Below are positions 29,901 to 41,900 of a stretch of DNA of 64,000 nt, piece by piece. The notes under the pieces are model-generated. The model saw nothing but the letters and a program-made list of their open reading frames with translations. It did not search any database and was not told the origin of the DNA. The position numbers and the translations under genes were made by a program. The stretch covers positions 34,884,997 to 34,948,996 of the forward strand of contig JAFMSR010000006.1 in assembly GCA_022818135.1 (NCBI GenBank), given 5' to 3'. The DNA is from Saxidomus purpurata (taxonomy: Eukaryota > Mollusca > Bivalvia > Venerida > Veneridae). How positions within the stretch are numbered: position 1 is the stretch's first letter; every line of letters begins with the position of its first letter.

Positions 29901-32900
29901 GCAAGCGTGTCTAAATTCCCCCAGTCCGGTACGTAGTTGATACATCACACGTGTGCAAGTTCAATGGACTGATACAGATACAGACTGTTTTCTCGTCATT
30001 TTAAGGCGTGATACAACTATTTTGGACGATTTTTACGTGGAACATACCCATTTAATCACTTTTTAAAGAAATTCACTAGTTTTATTTTCAAATTCAAGTA
30101 CTTTTCAAGGACTTTTTCCCAACACAGAATTCAAGTACTTTTCAAGCACTTGGCATCAAATTCAAGTAATTTTCAAGGCCTGTGCGAACCATGTTCTAAG
30201 TTTGATAACTGTGACCAGTCAACAGCAGAATTTCACATCATCCCATAGGTGGGTACTGAAACATGTTCATGGCCGTGCCTTGTCCAAAAAAGGGGGAATC
30301 AAATTTTGTCAAAATTTAAGCAAGAGTTATGGGACTTGATGGTATGACCTAGTTCACTGACCCTTAAGACCTGTGTTAAACATTGAATATGTTGTTATAA
30401 AGATATAATATGACAAGAAATCAAAGTTGTATATATGTACTCCTATCATCACATCCAAAAGGGGGACACAAAAATGAAGCTTAATATAAAACTTAAACCT
30501 TACAGTAGTCTAAGTACTATAGCATTCATGGTGACCTTGACCTTGGAGGTCATGGGTCCCACCCCCACATATAGTTTGCACATACGTTAAACTGTCATAA
30601 AGTCAAGTCTCATTAATACTGGAGCTGTAGTTGCAAAGATATAGGTGCACAACTGTCATGAATCATGATGTATGTCATTGTATATTTAACATCCTAATTA
30701 CTACTTCAGTGGTAAAACAAACTCTAATCCTATTTCAGTACCACATCAGAATGCCTTGCATGGATGGGCAATGCTTTCCTTGCGAGAAATTACAGAGGAT
30801 TTCGGAGAAGCTGAGCGAGGCCTTCAATCGACGATGAAAATACTGACTAGCACAGTTTGGATTTTTTTTCATTTTTGTAACTTAATTTAACATGGCTAAC
30901 AATGGTTTTGTTACCAGTTATGGAAAGTGCCAATTGTAAATGAACTGTACAGAAGCTTTGTAATACAGAGGAAGCCACTCTAGTACAACTGTTAAAGAGA
31001 CAATGAACTTCTAATATCACACTGTGCTGTTTCTGCTGGATGGATTAAGAGCTTCTCGTGTAAAGTTATCCTTTAACTGATAGCTTTTGGAACCAAACAA
31101 AGTGAAAGTAGTAAGGGAATGAGAGGGCTAGCAGGGTTTCACTTCCTCTTCCACTTAAGGTGTTATGTAAACATTGACTTTCACACCTAGGTGTAAACAA
31201 ACAATGCATAGAAATGTTTTGAATGGTGTATTGTGTCCAAATATTTAGTATTGACGCGCGAAATGTTTCGTGCGCTTAAGATTAAATGGAGAACAATGGC
31301 GGGTGTTACTAATCGCTCTAAGTAGGCTTAAGTAATTATAGTGTATTGTCTCGCAAGTATTTGGTATTGATGCACGAAATGTTTTTGGTGCTTTAGATTG
31401 AGCGGAGGTGTCGTTGTTCAAAGTAGGCGGCTTTAACTAATAATCCTAGTGTATTGTTGGGGAAAAGAAACTGACTCGGATTAAACATCTCCCGATTATT
31501 TAGTATTGATGCGCGAAATGTGTCGATGCTTTAGTTTGAACGGGGTGTCGTCACTCTGAAATAGCGCTACGTAGGTTAGAAATTCTTGTGGTAAATTGTT
31601 GGGGAAAAGAAACTGATTGTCTCGTTGTTAATTTTAAAATGTCGGAGACTCGTGAACAGGGTTCCCGGAATGAAAATACTCAAGCAGCCAGCAGATTGCT
31701 GAAGGAGAAAAATTACACAGCAGATGCAGAAAGCATAAGTACAGTCCCATCATCATCATCATCATCATCAATTTGCCCAAAACAGACTTCTGACACTCAC
31801 TCGACCCAGGCGAGACATACGGACAGTGCTGATGCCCACCGAAAGAGCAAAATTGATTCAACGATTTTGTCATCTCCGTCAGCGGACGAGTGGTTTGAGA
31901 CAGAGTCGCTAATAAAGTTTATAGCGCCTTGTACTATGTGTTTGATAGGTAAAATACGTGCAGTTCTGTAGATATGTATTTTTTTTAAATAGCGTGTTAT
32001 TTTTCGCAATAAATGACATTTGAAATATGAATTTATATACCTATACCCGTTTAAACGTTTAAACGTATATACATACATACATACATACACACATACATAC
32101 ACGCATAAACTGTACTTGCGAAAATCGCGTACTTTTATTATTAATTTATTTGTTGAAACTGTTTTCTGTTTTCTGCAGGCATGAGTCAGTCGGGTAAAAC
32201 TTCTTTTATCGAAAAAATGCTTTTGCAACGAAACGGTCTTTTTACTTTACCGGTGTCAAAGATCGTATACTGTTACAGCGTTTATCAGGAAAAGTTCTCG
32301 AGTATGGCCCAAAGTATCGACAATATATCGTTTTATCACGGACTACCTGATCGGGAAACTATTGAACTGTGGGCAAAAGACGAGTCGCATTTGTTGATAG
32401 TATTTGACGATATGTATTTCAAGTGATCCAGAGTAAGGCCGTTTGCGACTTGATAATCATGCTATCTCATCATCTACGAATCACGAGCATAATGACGAGT
32501 CATAATATTTTCATGAATGCCCGATTTTCTAAAACGATTGCAACGAATCTGCACTACATACTATTATTTACGTTAAGAAACAGATTGCAAATATCGGTAC
32601 TCGGTAGTCAATTAATGTGTCACAAAGCGAAGGCGAAAAATTTCGTTAAAGTATATGATATGGCCTTGGGGTCCAATGAAACGAATTTCGGTAATCCGCT
32701 CATAATAGACATGAGTCCTAGATCAACTAACCGTCAGTTCATGCTGAGAACAAACTGTCTGATTGGTCAGTACCCTACCGTTTATGAAATAAGCTGAAAT
32801 GTAAACAAACTGGCTAGATGTCAGACGGTATCTATCAAACACTAGGCGGTACAATTATAATTATCAAAGTATAGTTGCATTTAAAGGTATAAAACACTAG

Positions 32901-35900
32901 GCGGTATATACTGCATTTAGCATATATATATATATATATATAAGATCCATTAACGGATACATAATGGACAGGGTAAGTCGACACTTGCACTGGCTTCAAT
33001 ATTTAGCGTACTTGGATAACTGCAAACTGCGAAACAATATACTCGAGCTGACTACCGCTGATCAGATACTGACGCTAGCTGAAATCTCTTACAACATAAC
33101 GAGCGGGGTGTATAAACTAACCGATGCGGAATATAACATACTGTCCAGGTATAAACATACGCTAAGGAAACTCGCGTCTCGCCACGTGACGGTAGAAATA
33201 AAACGGAAGGCGGTTCTTTCGTGCAGCGTCTCGGTAAAACATCTTTTACGGACGCTGTTTAATCATTACTACGATAACGATGGAACAGGACGGGATTCGG
33301 AAACTGATTGTACTTCCCCAGAGTCAGTATCAGCGGCTGATAGACAATCGGGCGCGACAACAACAACAACAACACGACCTGCAGACGACAACTACGGTCA
33401 ACCATACTCGGAATACGCCATCGAATATGGCGGCGGATATGAAGAAACCGGAGACGAAACCGGAGACGCACGACGATGATGACCAATCAACGAGACCGGA
33501 AGTCGACGCAGGAGCGATCATTTATTGAAAAAGATGACAATTTCCTGGAGTCGAACGAAAATGTATATAGAATTTTACAAACTATAGAGTACAGTTACGA
33601 ACAGCCTGTTATGCGGCGAATGCGCAGAATTTTTATGTACATAGTAAACTACGGGAAAAACGTACTGGAATTTACTAGCAAAGGCGAGGTTTCTTTCGAC
33701 GGCAATGTTTTGAATAATTCTAATATTTTCGAATTACTTTACGCCTCTGCTGCTGCTAACGCGGGTCGAACACCTATCGGCTTTAGTCGGTTTATTGAGA
33801 CCCTTAGACGCATAAACATGCCTTCTGACTTTCTAAGACAGCACGCGACTACACGGAAACGCGCCGGCTCAAACGATAATCCCCGGGCTTCTCGAGCTAC
33901 ATTGTGGAAACCTTATTAAACGGTATATAAATTGTAGCTACTGTACATCAGTTTTTGTCGTGATTTAGACGTGTTATATAGTGTTACATGTATTGTGTTA
34001 AACGTTTGCTTACGGAATTATTTAAAATAATGTTTTTCCACGATAACTTTAACATCGAAATGAGAAGTTTTGACAGCAGAAACGTCTATCCGGAAAATAC
34101 GTGTTCAGATTTCCGTACACAGTTTGCCACACCTGTGCATCTGTATGGGACTTGGGGTGTATGTCTGACTGATATTACAGTGGCCAGTTCTATCGCTGAA
34201 ATGCCTTACGAAGGCCGGGACTTGTACGTTTATTCTGATCTTGTCGAAGGGTCAATAGTTGGGGATAATATTAAACCTATTTTACGTAAAGTTTACCTGG
34301 GACAAGCGTCCGTATATGATGGTCGGGCAGTGTGCAACGTCAACCTCACGGACGGTCTTAGCTATAAGCTCGTAACTTTAAGCAATTTCATGTCCATAGG
34401 AATATATTTAGAGACTGAAATGGGGCAAAGACCCGTATTTCCGCACGGAAGTACCGTAGCGTTAACCGTACATTTAAAGAAAACACTGGTTTAATTCCAG
34501 CTTGTTATTTTATCGTTTACTCTACCTTTCGTGTAACTGTATGTGTATATAAATGTATGAATATTATGTATATCGTGTTTATATATAGAGAAAGGTGAAG
34601 ATAGATAGATATAGTACTCTTCATAGATGTAGAATTACATAGAAATAATATCATTCTGTTTTCAGTTCTATTTTACCATTCGATATTAAAGCTTTGATTA
34701 CATATAACGAGTTCCACCAAGGGGCATTGTTAAATGATAGCGTGTATTGTCCGCACAATACCTGTAACACGGGCTGTTATGACGGGCTGTTATGACACTT
34801 TGTCGTTAATGTGACAGAAGAAAACAGAATTGTTTTGTTCTATTTCTCTCCGCACTCATAACGAGCTAAACCATCAGGGCAACATACATACGTACATGTA
34901 TGTACGTATGTGAGTTAAGAAAAACACAAAGTATAACATATATTTCTATCTTTATTTTTCGAGTTTTTGTACATATGAATTATCGAATAGTCATAGCTCA
35001 AAATCATTCATGGCCTTGTAAGTATCTTCCAAGAGTTCGTAGTCTCTGTTGCTACCTTCACGAAAGGTGAACCTACACTTATGGTCAATTAGTAACTTTC
35101 TCGCCCAGAACTGAGGCGTTCTCCGAAGTACGGACAAACGCCTACTTGTCTGACAAACACTCAGGGCATCTTTTAAAGACAGGTACTCTGTCAAGATTTT
35201 TATTAATATATCCTGCGGAAGTATTTCGACAGATACGGGTCTGATGTCCGATATTTCTGCGTCGTTATCAGGGGACCAGACCAAACTGAAAAGATCCTCT
35301 GCTGCGGGTGTTCGGCTGTCCGTGGGGAAACCTGCGGATAAAGAAATTAATTAAAATTATTATTTTTTTATTTCGAATATTTTACTTCGTTCAATGGTAT
35401 TGAATCTATGTAGCTCAATGATCTATACGCATTCGTGATTAGTAAAGACCCTTTAAGTATAATTAATGCAAATAGATTTATAATTAGTTGACTAATACGG
35501 ATAAGATGCAAGACTCGTAAATTAAGAAGTTAAAAACGGTTCCTTTCACTCACCCGCAGTATACAACGACTGCATGGCATAGTCGAGAGGGAGTAAATCG
35601 CCCAGTTGGTTTGACGGAATTTCAACGTCAACGTTTCCCTCCATGTCGTCGAAGTTCAGGGAACGGCGGACCGCTGACAAATTCGACCATCTAGCATATT
35701 TTACGACAACCCGGAGTGCTTCCCGAACTGCGTATCTGGTAATTGTGTTATTTGTTGTCAGGCTCACTGTCCGTTCGTCCAGGTTTGCCTCAATGTGAAA
35801 CACTTGATCATAATCCCCTTTCTTGGCTTTCGTTATGTATCCGCTTATCTAATAAAAAGAAATGCGCTTATTAGTACACTCAAGAATGGCGGACAAACTC

Positions 35901-38900
35901 TAAGGCTTATTTCAGACATAGCGCCGAGTCTCAACGAGTGTTCTTGACTGTAAACTACATCTTATTCCGGCTAAGGCGGAAACGGTGAAATGTGACAAAA
36001 CTGTTTTATAAATTTTTGGTGTTCCATACATGTAGCATATAGAAAAGAATTCGGCATTTTAACTTTGCCGATTTCATTAACACTGATCAAGCAATAAGAG
36101 TTCTCGGATTGAGCAAAACGTTAACTTACCTTAGTTTTCCGCCTGTAAACGAACAGTTCTCCGAGTCCAGCATGCTGCAAACTTGTAACAAACATAAATA
36201 ATGACACCAATTAAGAAGATGTCTTTTATAGGTCAATCAAGTTAAAGGGATGACGGCTTTCGTGAATTGTTAAATTTGTTCGCACAGTATCATTAAAGGG
36301 GAGCGAAACTTTTATTTTTTCAAAGTATTTTCTACTTATATTCCAACCAGTACTTATATGTATAGGCATATAGAATTGCAAACACGCGCTGATAATCTCT
36401 GCCGTAATAGTGTCATGAAAATAAACCCGAATGTCTATCATAATTATTACTTCTACGATACAATACAGGCGAGACAGAGTGTAAAATCCTTATATAAATT
36501 GAACACTTTCTCACTATGCATGGCGTCGCTTCTTTTAGCATGGGATTTTTATTTATTGTGTTAATAATTTCTCAACAGTATCATTTATTTTTTTGTGGTA
36601 AATATGTGTATTCTTCCGAAATCTCACATCTGGTTAAATACTTCATGTCCTTTGACCATGGTATGCTCGTTTTATTAAGGTTTCGCCAAAATAATTTTAG
36701 CAAAACAGAATTATAATGAATCGCTTTTGTCATGGCAATTGTCTTTTAAAATTCGAAACAGAAAACTGCATCTGTGCAAGAAAATAGTAGCTTTCAGTTT
36801 TTAACAGTGGTGTTGCATTTGAAGAGCATGAAAAAGATACAAATTTTATGCTAAATTCAATCAATGATTGTCAAACAATGTAACAAATGTCCGAAGGCCC
36901 GTTCTCCCATCATGTCGGTCATAAAGTTTGAGTTCGTATGAAAGTTTCAATCGAATTAAGTAATGAAAGAAGTTTCATTCATATATTACATTTATCAAAT
37001 GTATGGTATTACATGAACATATATATACTATAGAATTTAACTGTCTTTCATATTTGCTTTGGCGAAATGATTACACAAACAACATGATATAGATGAGACA
37101 ATGATAGAGTTTCATTGAGTTTTTGATTTTTTGTTAAAAAAGTATGATATCTTCATACAGTGTGATAAATGTTCAATATTATGCATGCATGTAAAACAAA
37201 TGTGATCTCGTTTATTATGCTCGGCACATGATAACGTGTTTCAGTTTCTGTAAAAGGTACAAGGATAACATGCTGTCAACATGCAAGTGTTAAAATGTGC
37301 TAACTGTGACAGTTTCTGAAAAAAACTTTTCTAGAAGTTCTCTTTAAATTTCATGATTAAAATCAGAGCTAACTCATCCTTCAGTCTATTAACTCCGTAT
37401 TTTAAAACAATATTCTTTAACATTATGGTGAAAATACTAACTATAATTTGACTAAAACTTGCACTCTATAAACGAGAGTCTAAACATGATACCATTGAGC
37501 AACTTAACTTTATACAATTGATAGTGAACTTGTTTTCTTCTTTATTTGACATGGGACTGCTACATATATAGCATACTCTCGATATAAGAAACAAACATCG
37601 TCTAAAAGGGTACGTTACATACACATTTTTCATATCATTTAACTTTCAATGTTATCCAAGATGACCAACATCCGAATGCAATGTCACTTTTTCAATCATT
37701 TGTTTGGTGACTCAGCGTGACCAGTTTGTATTTTGTATTATTATACGAAAAGCAAACACTTACCCTTCTTGTTAAACAAAAAATGCCTGAATAACAACAA
37801 TAGCCAGTTTTCATATTTTCAACAGCCGTTAACATAGCAACAATGACACTGGAACGATTAAAACGAAGAGAATGTATTTTTAAGAACTACATATTTACAA
37901 ATTTCTGTGAAAATCAAGGCAAAAATAATAGAAATATCAAGTTCTCGGCAAAGAAACGCTTGAAAATGCATATAAGGCTGTCGTAATATAAATTCATTTA
38001 ACCCACCCACTTCTAAGAACATGGCAATAAACTAATGGAGAGGTGCCCTATAAAAATAAAAAGACACCAATGTAAAGAAAAAATGTGACATTCATATCTG
38101 AAATAATAATATTGAATCGCTGACCCAAACTCTTAATAAGAGACATGAAAATTTACACCCCCTTTCATTTTTTACTCATTTTTCACACATTTTTACAGGG
38201 ATTGTTTAAAATATTTTCAATATGTGTCAAAAAAATATGGCACAAAACAACTTTATTCAGTGGGAAGATATGTATTTAACTGTTTATGCACATGAGGACT
38301 AAAAAATATTCATTTTTTTACATAATAGGGACTGAAAAGAGAAAATTAGTGGTTTTTCAGTATTTTGGCGGCCATCTTGGACACCATCTTGGATTTCTTA
38401 AAGTGTACCATCATGCGTCAAGTGCACTCAAATTATTCTGACACTTCAGACATTTATATAAACATTGATATGAAAATTAGCCGGTACGCTTTATTACACA
38501 CGGGAGGTCCTCAGGGACTGGACTATATATGATTGTCGGGCAGTGTGCAACGTCAAACTCACGGACGATCTTAGCTATAAGCTTGTAACTTTAAAGTGAC
38601 ATTATGCGTATCTAACTGCACATAGTGTATTATTGGTGACAATTTTATAAATGCAATTTTTGGTTGCTTTGCGTTTAAATGTGTAAAATTAATGATTATG
38701 CCGCATCAGTATTTGAAATTGGTGCTTTAGATATAAAAATTCGGACTGATAAAATGATAGTTGATTTTGTCGTTGTTGATGTTGGTAAAGATTTCAGCAG
38801 TGGAAGGGAAGCAACTCCTGCATGCAGTTGTTCTTTTCTTAAATTGACTCTCCCAGTCAAATAAGAAAATCAATATTTGGAAAGTACTGTAGCGTTAACC

Positions 38901-41900
38901 TTACATTAAAGGAAAGAACATTAATGCGGGAGAAAGACTGAAAGTTCCTCGGAAAATACTTGTGTAATTTATAGATTGCAATTCCAGTGATAAATTTATC
39001 GTTTACTCTCTTTTTTCTTGTAACTGTATATATGTATGTATGTATATATATTCTTCAAAGACGTAGATGAACATTGAAATAAATAAATAAATGTTGTTTT
39101 TAGTTTTATTGTTTATCTTTCGATAAACTTTGCTAATATATAGCAATATATAATATTGTATAATATAATATAGCAGTATATAAACATTTTCGAATACATT
39201 TGGCATAGCCCCAAAAGAATTCAAGCAGACCGTTCGCCAAGCACAATTTCTTTTAGAGTTCGTAGAAAAGCGCATCACCATTAACTTGCCTATCTGCATT
39301 TACAATCAACTGCTTAACTTATAACCTAAGAAAATACCTATACGGAGGGAGTAGATCTGATATCAAGTATAGCATGTTGAAAGGCAAACATATAAGGTAT
39401 TCAGGCCGTAACGTTCAATTTTTTTAATTATTATTTTCATGAGCTATATCCTTTAAATGATTCATTACTCAAACTTTAAAAGAAATGTACCTTCTAATTA
39501 AAAAGATATATGGATATTTATATCCCATCTTTTAAATAACTAACTGAACGGTAAACCAGAAAGAATAATGTGTCAATACAATGTATGCAGTAACATTTTG
39601 GTAATAAAGTATTCAGTATACACCGTAAAAATACAGTAACAACACATTTAAAAACATTTTATTCTCACTTGCTAACTTGCTGGTTCTTTTATTTATACCA
39701 ACATATCTTCAAATATATTAACAATACTAATAATGGCACGCTCGGCCAATTAATTTGATCAGAGAATGCGTCATGTGGCTTGTTAGGGAGGATAGTGAAC
39801 GATACGATACGAAACAGAACAGAACAGTCTTGTATCATGGCGTGGCGAGACGCAAGTTTTCTCAGCGGACAGTATGCTAAATTCCGCATCAGATACTTTA
39901 TACACTCGTCCGTTCTCAGCGAGTGCCAATATCTGATCGGCGGTAGTGACCTCGAGTATATTGTTTTGCAGTTTGCAGTTATCCAGGTACGCTAGATATT
40001 GCAGCCAGTGCAAGTGTCCTGTTACTCTGTCCATTATGTTAAACACCTGTCCGCGAATATTGTATATACCGATTTAGTTCGGTACCTTTAAATGCTTACA
40101 GAGCCATTTGTTTGCATTTCAGCTTATTTTATTATAGGGTACTGAACAATCAAACCGTTTTGTTCTCAGCATAAACTGACGGCTAGTTGATCTAGGACTC
40201 TATGTTGAGCGATTTACCGAAATTCGTTTAAGTAGATCCCAAGGCCATACCATATACCTTTACGAAATGTTTCGCTTTCGCTTTGTGACACATCGATTGA
40301 CTACCCAGTACAGATATTTGCAACCTGTTTCTTAACTGAAGTAAAATAATGTAGTGGAGATTCGTTGCAGTTGTTTTAGAAAATCGGGCATTAGTGAAAA
40401 TATTATGACTTGTCACTATACTCGTGATTTGTAGATGATGTGATATAGTCCTTTTATGATAACTTGATAACGCGTCATAGGGTGAGGTTCAACATGACAG
40501 ATAAATCAGGTCTAACGGTTATCTCAGTACTTGTTACGACGAATATTACATAAATAGTTAACAAATCGCGGAAAAATAATAATTGCCTGAATGGCTCAAT
40601 TGGTTAGTGCGTAGACAATTTGATCGTATAGTTTTGACGGTTCAAGTTCGAATCGAGGTGAATTAAATTCTTTTCTTTTTGATACTTTATCTTTCATTTA
40701 TATTGTTTATGAATCTTTTTTGAGATCATGTTTTTGTGATATCATTTATTTCATTATCTTTATTTTACATTTCAACCAATAACAATATACATGTACATCA
40801 GAGTTCATTGCCAGATTTTGTATGTAGATATTTCATACCCTATATGAATTAATTTAATGCATTCCTCGCATTTCTATTTAGCACTTTACGAGAAAAGGTG
40901 TTAATATTTCCGTGAAATGTGTTAACTCTTGATAATCAAAGAATTTAAACGGGATTTATAAAAAAAAGAAAATAAAGGAACCCTAACATTCTGGGATTCG
41001 AACCAACGACCTTGTCATAAAAAGATGCAATTTCACTGCCGTTACCACTAAGCCAATGACAAGTTTTATATTATCTATGTGAAAAACAAATACTTATTGT
41101 ATTGACAAAAGGCTGCCTTACCTGTTTTGGTGTTTCCAAAATACCAGCGAACGTAAACATCATGTGACGCAACTTTCAAGTGATCATAAAAGGACTATAT
41201 AATGATCATTAATTCGCAAACAGCCTTAAAGGTCCATTACACAACGTTTTAATATCAAATCAATTTTTTTTTAATTTGGAAGTGTAACACGGAAATACAG
41301 TTTGAAACTGGTTTCTAAAATTTTACAATAGCCCTGGAGTATTTCTCTGTTTGAAAATATTGCTGCAGAGAAACAAGTGAATGTTATTTCCTTTGTGTAT
41401 TTCCTCAGATTGACTCGGGTGGTCTTTTTGTCCTACTTTCGCTTTATTGAATGTTGTAAACAGCCAGAGATATACTTTGCACATTATTGGAAGTAATGTT
41501 CTTCAATTATAATTCAAAATAGACATGCGTATTTATGTACAACCTATTTAAAGCCTCTCTCTGCGAGATTTCTTGAAAATTACAAAGACATTTGAAAACT
41601 GGAAAACCTACTTTCATTTTTGAAAAGGCAAAATATAATTGATCAGTGCTTTTGTTAAACTCAAATTTTCAACACAATATGTTCAAATCCAAATTCAGTG
41701 CAGTATGTCATATTTTTCCTTCTGAGAAGACGCCCGTTACAATTCAAGATTTAAAAGAAAATTCGATTTGGTTTTAGAAGTGGACTTTTCAATTCTAAAT
41801 ACATATCATCATGATATTATTATCACCAAATGCTACTCTTCCCTTGCCCGCAGTTCAATTGTGTCCCGATCAGAACGATATATATTTGTATTGTCGGTAG

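Noticed and set aside
31797..32228. 143-codon minus-strand ORF
   Set aside because: Covers the ATPase intron and exon on the opposite strand; no motif.
33263..33479. Extension of the core-protein frame overlapping the next gene by 200 bp
   Set aside because: The extension is low-complexity and unlike the family; the neighbouring frame gives a family-like tail and a stop 17 bp before the next ATG, so the overlap is probably a frameshift artefact.
36226..36441. 71-codon minus-strand ORF upstream of the F-box gene
   Set aside because: No recognisable pattern and it overlaps the TATA-like box; kept only as a remote possibility.
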